64,000 nucleotides of DNA from Eucommia ulmoides (taxonomy: Eukaryota > Streptophyta > Magnoliopsida > Garryales > Eucommiaceae). The notes beneath the pieces are model-generated. The model made no database searches, had not been told where the DNA came from, and saw only the letters and a program-made list of their open reading frames with translations. Both the position numbers and the translations under genes were made by a program. The first letter of the stretch is position 1; each line of letters begins with the position of its first letter. The stretch covers positions 11,112,905-11,176,904 of the forward strand of contig CM028335.1 of assembly GCA_016647705.1 (NCBI GenBank). Direction: 5' to 3'. This document shows, one piece after another, positions 47,862-57,829 of the stretch.

Positions 47862-49360
47862 GGGCATTAGAAAGTAAACAAAAAATTAGATAAAAATAAG
47901 ATAAAAAATATAATGTGATTAAAATGGTATAAATTTACTTATAACAAATAAAAAGTATAAAATAAAAGTATATCAAAATATATTATTTGTATGTATATCA
48001 CGAATATTACGTATTAAAAAAGTAATATAAATTGACATGTTACTAAAGAAGAGCTACATGTCACTAATATTACAAATGACTGTAAAGTAAAAGTGACATA
48101 TTACGAAAAACAATGAGTTAAAATCAAAATTATAATATAAAAAATTAGATACATATACCAGTGAGTGAATAGAAATGTGTTAATTTAAGTACTTTGATTG
48201 TCGTCTTTATCACAAGTAACAAGAAGAACTTATTTATATCTACCAGTAAAAAATGTCCCATCTAGGAATAACATTGGGTGTATAAACTAAAATCTACGAA
48301 TATACCCATGGAAAGCAACAAAAAAAAAAAAAAAAAAAAAACACGCTTAAAGCGATTTGTGTCACCTTTATATTTCAACAACAGGTAACTGTTTGGATTT
48401 GTTCTGTTATATGCTTCTACATACCATCTCAATTGATCATATGCAATATATATGATCCCAAAAAAGACTATCGCTCGCCTTTTCAACTTCAAGCCAAGCA
48501 TGATTGTATGTAATCTCAAGACCATAAGTTTTCTTTAACTCATGAAGAGCATCAATACGTTGTGTTTCAGGTTTATCCTTCACAGCTTCCAACAAACAAC
48601 TAGCAACAACATTAGAAAATATAGTTCTATATGACGCACCACATGTATGTTCATTCACCAGCTCCCTTATGTTAAGAAATTCATTCAAAGGATCAATGCA
48701 CCCGTGTACAAACCACTTACAACCTCTTGTATCTCTGAATGAATAATATGCAATGATACGGATTTTATCATTTTTCTTATCCTTACAACTAAATTCAATT
48801 TCAATTGAATACTTCCTGAGGACAGTATGAAATTCTTCCGCCCCACCTTTAAAACACTACCCTACACAATTGATACCTTTTGCCCGCTCGACAGATTACA
48901 AGTACTTCTTCACATGATGCGAAGAATAAGACAACATATATCATCATCCTCATCATTATAAACACAAAAACTTTATTTTCCTGATCCACTAGGACCACTA
49001 CCTACTACATTACTTGAACCCCCATCGGATGTATCACTAAAACCATGTCCAGAAATGATAACATTGTCCTTTATTACAATTTCCACAAAATCAACCCTAA
49101 ATTATCTAATCAACACAATCATACTGTCATAGTCATCTTGATCACATAACATACAGTTTTGATGACCAGGCAGAGAATAATGCATATCAAATTTGATTGA
49201 TGACAAGCAATTCCATCAACATACAACCTTTTCCATGAAACTAATAAAATTCATCCGACTACCAATTTTCACAATTCCAATGAAATCCTCGTGTTTGGAT
49301 AAAGCAATCCCCAAGTTTGACATCTTATATCTAAATGTGGATATTACTACAAGACAAATG
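46741..49360 (-). pseudogene. MULE-2 MuDR-type transposase, decayed
   Basis: Minus strand. N-terminal KHEDFIGIVKIGSRMNFISF (49320) and KFDMHYSLPGHQNCMLCDQD (49185), parallel to the MULE-1 protein. The MuDR section reads VNEHTCGASYRTIFSNVVAS and HELKKTYGLEITYNHAWLEV (48660-48480). The DDE core begins MLFLDGTFFTGRY near 48265. The C-terminal part at 47595-47230 includes AYAATPKIYHVAYHDLIV and RYGEMSSNLAKSFNAWIRNY. The terminal zinc knuckle has decayed to KCGRIGRYNRKSSK near 46770. Several frameshifts and stops. It faces the protease gene tail to tail, unlike in MULE-1. Confidence 0.82.
47810..47852. repeat. (AAT)n microsatellite
   Basis: About 14 AAT units within the decayed transposase region. 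Confidence 0.95.
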
Positions 49361-49422
49361 CAGCAGAAACATGTATGAAAAAACACATAAATAAGGATAA
49401 AAACACATTTGCTACTTAAAAA

Positions 49423-49712
49423 CAAAACACAGAACACAAAAACAACAAACAATTAGTATGTAACTAAACTTACACTAAAATAGGAAGAATATAACAAATT
49501 TTGCACTAAAAAATTTCTAAGACCAAAACACAGAACACAAAAAACACAAAATTAGAATGTAACTAAACTTACACTAAAACTGATAGAATGTAACAAATTT
49601 TGCACAAAAAAAATTCTAAGATCAAAACAAAGAACACAAAACACACACAATTAGTATGTAACTAAACTTACACTAAAACTGGTAGAACGTAACAAAATTT
49701 GCACTAAAAAAA
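49423..49712 (+). repeat. Tandem repeat, three copies of about 100 bp
   Basis: Each unit carries AACACAGAACACAAA, TAGTATGTAACTAAACTTAC, ACTAAAA and GTAACAAATTTTGCAC. Starts near 49423, 49523 and 49624. Upstream (5') of the MULE-2 transposase. Confidence 0.85.
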
Positions 49713-50330
49713 ATGATGAACAGTTAAAGATCCGAACAGTTACTTTAAAAACTCTAGAAAGATCAAACACATCAACTACCAAAAACAACGAGGGACAAAT
49801 TCTATCGCGTTTATCAAACATATATATCACGTTACTAAAAACATGTCATCCTATACGCAAAAGGACTTAATGATTAGATAATAAATCACTCAGATCCTTT
49901 TCGAATAACACAGTCAATTCCTATCGCAACAAAATTGTGATCTAACCAAAATTGCTTCGTCCAACAATCAATCAACAAATCACTAAAACCAGAGCAAAAA
50001 ATGATATATGTTACTTATATTCAATTCGCAGATCGTTAGTCGATCTTCTGAATCAATGGAATCCAAGATCTCCAAAACCTTGGCTTGTTGACATAGAAAA
50101 TCACCAAAAATACTAGGGCAAACTCTGAAACTCAAACTACATATAGAGGAGACGTCAAATACAACAACTAACGATCTGAAGAAACTGCTCTATATGCTCC
50201 ACAAACCATATGTGAGCACACGCGGGATTTAAACAACGGAGAGAAACAAATTAAGGGATTAATTCTAAACCTAATAATAAAAAATGACTAATGGCATATT
50301 AGACCCTAAAAATAGGCCTAATCGCCGATT

Positions 50331-50800
50331 ATCCTTTTTTTTATTGAAACTAAATTAGTACCAAACATTTTGCAATTTCGTACCTTCATAACTAAATTTG
50401 TTACGTTGATTGAGATTGCTTGTAAAACAAAAAAAATAATTGTATTTTAAAATTAGAGAAACATAATTGTTTTTTTTTTTTTTTTTTTTTTTTTTGGGCA
50501 TATGTTAAAAAAAAAAAAGAAGATATAATACAAAAATAATTTTGATTAAATCAAAATTATGGGAAAAAATAAATAAATTCCATTACAAATAAATTCGATA
50601 AATAGAATAGATATATGGGCTGCCTAATCTCAAGGGGATCATAACTTCCCCCTTCAAATTAGGAGTTCATTTACATAAACGGTTATGCTTCCATCTCTTT
50701 AAAGTTCATACTGTTCCACTTTCTTTTTCTTTTATTTTTTAAAAATAAAATAAGTAAAAAAAACAAAAAAAAAAAACACACAAGTTCGTTTTTTCTTCCC
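50331..50800. promoter_or_regulatory. Upstream region of the UGT gene
   Basis: Between MULE-2 and the UGT start codon. It has a 26-bp T-run at 50470-50495 and A-runs just before the ATG. A TATA-like element could not be chosen with confidence. The MULE end within 500 bp of the start codon could have affected the promoter. Confidence 0.4.
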
Positions 50801-52243
50801 ATGGCGTCCAAAACCGATCGTCTTCAGTTCCTCTTGATTCCTCTTATGTCCCAGAGCCATCTAATTCCATTAACCGACTTCGCCAAACTTGTCGCTCGCC
50901 GCGGAATCTCTGTCACGATCATCACCACTCCCCTCAACGTCCACCGCTTCAAGTCCATCATTGGCCGGACGCCGAACGCCGACCTCAAAATCCATCTGCT
51001 CTCGATTCCATTCCCCTGCAAGGAGGCCGGATTGCCGGAAGGCGTAGAGAACGTCGACTCTCTCGATTCTCCAGAATCTGCCGGCAAATTCTTCTTAGCC
51101 TCTAGTTTGCTCAAATATCCGCTTGAGAAACTCGTTTCGGAAATGGACGCCAAGCCTAATTGCATCGTCTCGAGCAATGCTTTGCCCTGGACGGTGAAAT
51201 TAGGGGAGAAATTTGGAATTCCAACCTACTTCTTCAATCCGATCTCGTGCTTCACGGTTGTCTGCTCGACGAACATTGCCATCGGAAAGCCGCACGAGGC
51301 AGTGTCGTCGGATTCGGAGCCTTTTGCGGTCCCAGACATGCCTCACCGGATCGAGTTCACGAGGGCGCAGCTGCCGGAAAACATGAGGAAGGGAGACTCC
51401 ACCGACGACGTGAAGGCCGTAATGCAACAGATTCGTGACGCGGTGAGCTCCGCCCGCGGGGTCCTGGTTAACAGCTTCGAGGAACTGGAGGCGCCATACA
51501 TCCAATCCTACAAGAAAACGGTGAAGAACCTGTGGTGCGTCGGCCCAGTTTCCCTCTCCAACGACGAATCGCCGCCCTCGTCAACCACTGATGAAAGAAT
51601 CGACTGCCTGAAATGGCTCGATTCAATGAACCCTAGCTCCGTCATCTACGCCTGCTTCGGAAGCATCTCCCGCATACCGGCTTCCCAACTGATCGAGATT
51701 GGATTAGGTCTAGAAGCTTCTAGAACCCCGTTCCTCTGGATCATCAAAGAGAAAGACATCTCCGAGCCGGTGCAGAAGTGGTTAGACGACGAGAAATTCG
51801 AAGAGAGAATCAGAGGGAGGGGCTTACTGATCAAGACTTGGGCCCCACAGGTACAGATACTGGCCCACCCCGCCGTCGGTGGGTTCCTTACACACTGCGG
51901 ATGGAACTCCACCTTAGAGGGGGTCTGCGCTGGACTTCCGATGATCACGTGGCCGATGATCGCCGAGCAATTCTACAACGAGAAGTTTATTGTGAATGTT
52001 CTTGGCGTTGGCGTGAGGATAGGGGCGGAGGGCGGCATGGAAAGCGGTGCATTCGTGGGGCGTGAGGAAATAAAGAAGGCGGTGGTGGAGTTGATGGGTG
52101 GGGAGGAGGAGAGAGAAGGGGGAGGAGATAGAAGGAGGAAGGCGAGGGAGTTGGGGGAGATGGCGAAGAGGGCTGTGGCGGACGGCGGATCTTCTCACCT
52201 GAATATCTCGTTTCTAATTCAAGATGTCATGCAACAAAGTTGA
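50801..52243 (+). CDS. UDP-glycosyltransferase, UGT73-like, intronless, 480 aa
   Basis: Family 1 plant UGT that would transfer a sugar from a UDP-sugar to a small lipophilic acceptor in the cytosol. Full length and intronless, as usual for group D (UGT73). The N-terminal acceptor domain starts RLQFLLIPLMSQSHLIPLTD with the catalytic His at residue 20. The sugar-donor domain has VIYACFGSISRIP (281-293) and a complete 44-residue PSPG box from W347 (WAPQVQILAHPAVGGFLTHC) to Q390 (WPMIAEQ); the final Gln favours UDP-glucose in the family. Odd point: the catalytic-dyad Asp expected in the CIVSDxxLPW motif is Ser125 here (CIVSSNALPW). Base composition is much richer in G+C than its surroundings. 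Intact frame; acceptor unknown. Confidence 0.96.
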   Translation: MASKTDRLQFLLIPLMSQSHLIPLTDFAKLVARRGISVTIITTPLNVHRFKSIIGRTPNADLKIHLLSIPFPCKEAGLPEGVENVDSLDSPESAGKFFLASSLLKYPLEKLVSEMDAKPNCIVSSNALPWTVKLGEKFGIPTYFFNPISCFTVVCSTNIAIGKPHEAVSSDSEPFAVPDMPHRIEFTRAQLPENMRKGDSTDDVKAVMQQIRDAVSSARGVLVNSFEELEAPYIQSYKKTVKNLWCVGPVSLSNDESPPSSTTDERIDCLKWLDSMNPSSVIYACFGSISRIPASQLIEIGLGLEASRTPFLWIIKEKDISEPVQKWLDDEKFEERIRGRGLLIKTWAPQVQILAHPAVGGFLTHCGWNSTLEGVCAGLPMITWPMIAEQFYNEKFIVNVLGVGVRIGAEGGMESGAFVGREEIKKAVVELMGGEEEREGGGDRRRKARELGEMAKRAVADGGSSHLNISFLIQDVMQQS

Positions 52244-53178
52244 CGCACGTAAAGGTGGCGGTACTATTGTTTTGCATGAATTAGGTTTATACAAGGGCAA
52301 ATTGCACTTTTACCCCTGTGAACTTTCACAACTCTGACTTTAACCCTAAGTACTATTTCTGATTACGTTAAACACCCATAAATTTTATTTTTATACGTAA
52401 CCATTACAAATTTCGACTAATGCAATGGTTTCTGCATTGCTATTTGGATATTTTTCATCTATTAAACTCTTCAATTGTGACCAAAATACCTCCGGACATT
52501 CTTAAAATTTAGTAAACTTCAAAAAGGTCGGAAACGTGTAAATTTTTCTTGCATATGTAGCCCCAAAAGTATAAATAAAATACCCATGACATTGGTATTC
52601 AGTTTTTTTATTCCCTTTTCCTATAATTTTTTTTTTCTTTTTCTTTTTACCCTTTTTCTCTTTACTGTTTTTTCGTTTTCATTTCTTCCACGTTTACATG
52701 TTTATTTTTATAGGGAATTGTATGAAAATTATAATTGGAATACCACAATTTGTACTTTTGAGGTGCTATATATTTGTAATACCCAAAAATTGATATTTTT
52801 GAAAAATATTATTTTATATAATTTTAATATTTTTAGAATTGTTTGTAAATTTGTAGTATAAATAAATATTTGATAATTTTTAGAGATATAAGTGTAATTA
52901 TTAGATTTAGTAGGAATTATTTTATAATTATGGGATATTAAATATAATTTTTTAAATCTTAAACAATGGTGGACATGAAAGAAAAAAAAAAAAGAAAAAA
53001 AAAAGGAAAAAAGAAAAAAGAAAAAAAAAATTGAAGACCACACGAAACATCTCACGATTTTGGGGGAGGAAAAGAGGTAAAAGTGGACCCACTTGTTTTA
53101 TATTTAGAAATAAAATATATATGTTACGGAGGGATGTTTAAGAGGGTAGGGAGAGAGAGTTTGTTCTTTTCGGTTGGG
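52244..53178. other. UGT 3' flank, no gene
   Basis: GGGCAAATTGCACTTTTACC at 52296 resembles a Mutator MITE end, without a found partner. A-rich and T-rich runs at 52590-52680 and 52980-53030. No coding content. Confidence 0.5.
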
Positions 53179-53186
53179 GATATCAG

Positions 53187-53816
53187 TAGGCTGGCAAAAC
53201 AGATAACAGATCGTGTAATAGGTCATTACATGAAATACGATAAGATTCAAACACGAACACGATACGATAAGCATATCGTGTCAGATTATCCAAACACGAA
53301 CATGACACGAAAATTATCGTGTCAACACGATACGATACGATAATTTTTCGTGTCATACAATGTCACGAAACTTAGTAGGTAAACACGACACGATAAGACC
53401 TGATAGGTTTTCATTATACATTAACCTATTCATTACACATTAACTCATTACACATTAATGACCTGTTAACCTGTTAAGTTGACTAAATGAGTAGGGTTAG
53501 GAAAATGTTAATATGTATATTAGGTACTAAATTATAATATTTGATAATTTGGGGGTGTAAAAATAATTTATTAAATTAACGGGTAATCTTTTAGATCTCA
53601 AATTATCGTATAACCGGAATACACGAAATTCTTATCGTGTCTTATCGTGTAATCTATTGGGTTACCAGGTCAACTTGATAATCTACACTATTTCTTATCG
53701 GGTTATCAGGTCTAACACGATAACGACCTGATACCTGATAAGTAAAACCTAGACCTAATAATTTTGTGTCGGTCTCATGTCGTGTCATCATGTAAATAGT
53801 TGTTTTGCCAGCCCTA
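53187..53816. mobile_element. hAT-type MITE, 630 bp
   Basis: Terminal inverted repeats TAGGCTGGCAAAAC (left) and GTTTTGCCAGCCCTA (right). Flanked by 8-bp duplications GATATCAG (53179-53186) and GTTATCAG (53817-53824), one mismatch; 8 bp is the hAT target-duplication length. The interior is rich in ACACGATA/TATCGTGT and GATAA/TTATC motifs in both orientations, likely transposase-binding subterminal repeats. No coding capacity. Confidence 0.9.
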
Positions 53817-53914
53817 GTTATCAGACGAGCAGAACACAAAAATGGCAGAGAAAGGGAGAAGCAGAGAGGAGAAGAGGAGAAGAGAAGGAAGAAGAATTTA
53901 TCTACTAATTTCTC

Positions 53915-53916
<2 letters not shown>

Positions 53917-53965
<49 letters not shown>
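53917..53965. repeat. (TA)n microsatellite
   Basis: About 24 TA units. Confidence 0.95.
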
Positions 53966-53967
<2 letters not shown>

Positions 53968-54062
53968 ATTTTTTCTATCGTATGATTTATGTTATTACTA
54001 GCGTATAATCTGTACCTGAAGGCACGGGCGTTAAAATAATTGAATCTAAAAAGAAAAAATTG

Positions 54063-54084
54063 ATATATATATATATATATATAT
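54063..54084. repeat. (TA)n microsatellite
   Basis: 11 TA units followed by a T-run. Confidence 0.9.
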
Positions 54085-54243
54085 TTTTTTTTTCTCTCTA
54101 TACAACATTCTACACCTGTTTTATTAAAATATCAACAATAACATCTAAATAACGCATAGAAAAAAACCAATGAAAAAAATACTATAAAACAAAAACTTAA
54201 TTAAATCTATAGCAAGCAATTCTAGAAAAAAAAAAAAAAAAAA

Positions 54244-54244
<1 letters not shown>

Positions 54245-54288
<44 letters not shown>
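54245..54288. repeat. (TA)n microsatellite
   Basis: About 22 TA units preceded by an A-run. Confidence 0.95.
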
Positions 54289-54291
<3 letters not shown>

Positions 54292-54539
54292 CAGGTTAAA
54301 TAGATAATAATCACCATTTTATATCCTAAAATAAAAATGATTGATATATACTTATAACTCCCAATCCAAATTACACTACTGACTCATTAAAAATCTGGGA
54401 GTAGAAGTACAAAAATTTAGGAACAGACACATAAATCTGGGAACAAACACAGAACAGAAACAAAAATTTGGATTGGAGTAAAAACACTAAACCTACACCA
54501 ACTATATAATAGAGAATTTAGTAAACAAATTGAACGTAA

Positions 54540-57500
54540 ATCTTACCTTCAAGATGTGGTGACAACGGAAATATACCAATGGTTTCCTGATCTAAACAAA
54601 AATTCAAAAAGGAATATAAGTAATAATAAAAAAATGAATCTACAAATAACTAACTAAATTAAATTTAAATGATGGTGAAATAAATTTAAATTAAACAAAG
54701 ATTCATACCAACAAACAATGAATATAGAACGCAATGCTTAAAGAAAATATGAAATCTAAATGTTCTCAAAAATGAAAATTTAATTATGTATTTAATATAA
54801 ATTCATATTCAAGAGTATAAGGAATTGTGTCAGCTCATGAATAGTCCAAAATAATTATTGTTGTAGCATTAGTAAAGAGATATCACTACATTACTTAATC
54901 GTTTGATTAGGTATAACGAATTGAGCAAAAATGGGCCTAAAACGATTCAAATCCCTACAATCAAGAAATTCAATCAAAATCCCTACAATTAAGAAATCAA
55001 ATCAAATTACCTAATACCTAATCAAACCAAATAAATCAAATCAGATCCCTACATGAATTGAAATGAAAAACCCGTGCACAAAATCAATCGTTGCAATTAA
55101 ACAGTCAAAAATGATAAACAAAAGCAACAAATGCAATTAATTTTATGTCTCCACCAGCAGTAGGGCAAATTCTAGACGTATACATTGAAGTCCGAGCCGT
55201 GTACCATGATTTGCCCAAAATTTGAGTAAAAAATACAAACTATTAGTGAAACAAAAAACGAAAATGGCCTATGAATAAACAAAAAAGGAGTGGAACACAA
55301 TTAAATCAAACAAAATGATAATGTAAACAAAAAAAGGTAACATCAATCGACTTTGCGAGGAAAAAAAAAAAAAAGCCCTGCGAAAGGTAGCACACTATAA
55401 TTTTCATGTGATTTTCATAAAATGTGTATATCCCACATGAAAAAAGACACTGAAATGGAGGTGAGGTCAACAAAAGCTTGAGTGATGATAAACTTTACCT
55501 TTCAAGAATACTTTTCAAAAAAAATCAAAACTTCAAAAAGCTCAAGGCAAGACAAACGCCACCTCATATTCTCAAAATTGAATCATAATAAAGGGTGTAT
55601 TTAGCGACATGAGCAAAAAATAAAATGACAAACAAAAATTCAAGAGAAAGTCCAAAAGAAACCCATTAACTAAAATAAACCAAAAAAATCAAAGATTCCC
55701 GTTCTATTTTCAATCCCCGTGTTTCGTAGCAGGTCTTTTTTTTGAAGTTTTGATTCATTAACTCTGCTGCAATGAGTCATTCAATACCTCAATATAGGCT
55801 AAACCACTTCCAGCCTACGTTTTCAATTTTAGCTTTACGATGTTTTCATTTTTTCTTTAATTTTCTATGCATGTTTCCTGTGTGTGTAATGCCTTGCAAT
55901 TACTAAATTAGAAATTTACCCTTTTTCAAATTAGAAATTTAAAGTCAGGTTTTAAATAGCCCTCATATAAAATTCATATTAAAGCGTCTAGCCTTTTTCT
56001 CCTTAGCTAAATATGCAAATACATAAACAATAATAGATATATATATAAATTAAATACTTCACCTCAGAGAATTATAAACGACGTCAACACACAATGAGCT
56101 GCTCAAGGTGCAGGCGTAGACAGCGAAGAACCTAGAAGAAACAGAGGTAACAAAAAAAGTCAAACTAAACTAAAATTACCAATCTAAAAAAAAAAAAAAA
56201 AAAAGGGAAAAATAACGAAAATACAAAATTTCAATCTCTAAAAATAGTAAAATCAAATTAAACTATAACTTCAAATTTAACATAATTAAAAAAATGTTTG
56301 TTTATTTACTTGAACTAATAATAATTAGAAAGGATAGTCGGTGCTACAAAACACCTACTATGCGTGAGGTTCGAGGAAGGGTCATACCACTTAAGCCTAT
56401 TGTAGAAGGTTGTTTCCACAACTCGAACCCGTGATCTTGAAGGCACATGGAGACAACTTCTACCCTTACGCCAAAGCTCTCCTTCAAACGAATCACCTAA
56501 TTTACTATTAGAAAAAATAAAATTAGCCCAGGATGAATTTATATGGATTCAAACCTTGTTCTCGAAAATTACCCAGATAGTCCTCCCAAATTCTTGATTA
56601 ATACAAACACATTTCAATGGTAGAGGAATGGTCCATAATCTCGCTACGTCCAAAAGGTGACTAACCTATTTGAGAGAAAAATCAATAAAAACCATAATGA
56701 GTCAAATTCAACACCCAAAATCGATCAAATTCAACTAAAATAAGTGGGGAAAAAAAGAAAAGAAAAAAGAAAGATCATACCTTGATTTCAGAATACCGAT
56801 CAAAATTAAACCCTTTGAAGCTTTAAAGTCAACCACAACTTGCCTTTCAAAGGTGCAGAAATTTCCACAACCAAATGGAAGAATAATTAAATAGCCATTT
56901 TATTTAAATAATCCCCAAAAAAAAAATCAAAAAATCAAAACATAAATAGAAATGGCGAACAAAAACAGAAACAAAAAACGGGAGCAAAAACAAAAACATG
57001 AACAGAAACAAAAACAAAAACAAAAACACGAACAGAAAAAGAAACAGAAACAGGAACAGATAACAGATACATGAACAGAAAGAGAGGATAAGAAGCATAC
57101 CTGCGCGTGCTTCTTGTAACAATAAATAAACCCTAACCCCCAAATTGAGAGAGATGGAGAGATGGTGGCCGTGAACATAAAGACGTGTCATTGGTTATCT
57201 AATTTTCAGATCCTAAAATTAATCCTATCAAAACCCTAAATCAGATGAGCAAAGTGAGAGAGAAGAGAGTACCTATGATTAGAGGTGAACAGATGAATGG
57301 CGATGATGAAGCTTTGGGCGGCTGAAGACCATCCAAATATGACCATTGGCGACCTTCACCGTCCTCGCCAAACACCGACAACCACCTGTGCACCGTCGTT
57401 ATAAAGGGAGGCAGAATGGTTTCGAAATAGAAATTGATGAAATGTTTCAATTTTAAGGGTTTTGAAATAGAAAAACAGAGACAATCAAACCCAAAATCCA

Positions 57501-57780
57501 AAGAGAGAGGGAGAAACGTACCTGGAGATAGAGTGGGGAACTCGAATGCTATCGGAAGACGACCATGGGGCAATTGGTCTCTTGGTCGCGAGTGATTGTC
57601 TCTATTGTCTTCGCAAGGGATGGAGGAAGGCTGCCATCTTCCACCGTCATCATTGCGAGATAAGGTCCAGAGTGAGTGAAAGGGAAAACAAGGGTGAGAT
57701 CGGCTTTTGATGGAGAGGGTGAGAGAGACGGCACAGAGGGATTGTGGGGGCCAAACCCTAATTTTAATATTTATATCTAG
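54540..57780 (-). ncRNA. Candidate spliced non-coding transcript
   Basis: Read on the minus strand, this stretch holds a series of donor-like borders: CTCTATCTCCAG|GTACG (57522), CTAATCATAG|GTACTC (57271), GCACGCGCAG|GTATG (57101), GAAATCAAG|GTATGA (56782), CTGAG|GTGAAG (56064) and TTGAAG|GTAAGAT (54547). The last follows an acceptor GATCAG at about 54591, giving a mini-exon of roughly 45 nt. The 5' part (57500-57780) has a leader-like, CT-rich texture. Reading frames are short or low-complexity, so it is not called coding. It may also be a relic gene. No transcript evidence available. Confidence 0.22.
56330..56486 (-). mobile_element. Au-like SINE
   Basis: The minus strand reads GGAGAGCTTTGGCGTAAGGG (A-box-like), then CACGGGTTCGAGTTGTGGAA (B box), ACAATAGGCTTAAGTGG, GACCCTTCCTCGAACC and TCACGCATAGTAGG, in the order of the tRNA-derived Au SINE family of plants. 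The 3' T-run has decayed and no target duplication was found. Confidence 0.85.
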
Positions 57781-57829
57781 GTTTATTTTGATCGAAAGGC
57801 TACCAATATCCAGAGACATCCAACGGCTC

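Larger units (their letters stand above)
41022..50330. mobile_element. MULE-2, Mutator-like element with Ulp1 and transposase genes
   Basis: Contains a Ulp1-like protease gene (plus, 41023-44459), a small coiled-coil ORF (plus, 46011-46325) and a decayed MuDR transposase (minus, about 49360-46741). The two main proteins are homologous to those of MULE-1. The left side is cut by a CACTA terminus, so the MULE left end is missing here. The right end is put near 50330 only because gene-like content stops there; no terminal repeat was confirmed. Confidence 0.7.

Noticed and set aside
51160..52198. Alternative frames within the UGT gene
   Set aside because: Shadow frames of the GC-rich UGT coding sequence.
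52296..52580. Mutator MITE downstream of the UGT
   Set aside because: GGGCAAATTGCACTTTTACC looks like an end, but no matching opposite end was found.
56340..56480. tRNA gene
   Set aside because: A- and B-box-like sequences belong to an Au-like SINE; no cloverleaf or anticodon arm.
56904..57191. Phe/Leu/Cys-rich frames
   Set aside because: Produced by an A/CAAAAACA-type simple repeat; low complexity only.
57241..57819. 192-codon frame on the minus strand
   Set aside because: No recognisable domain, crosses donor-like sites and CT-rich leader-type sequence; folded into the candidate non-coding transcript instead.
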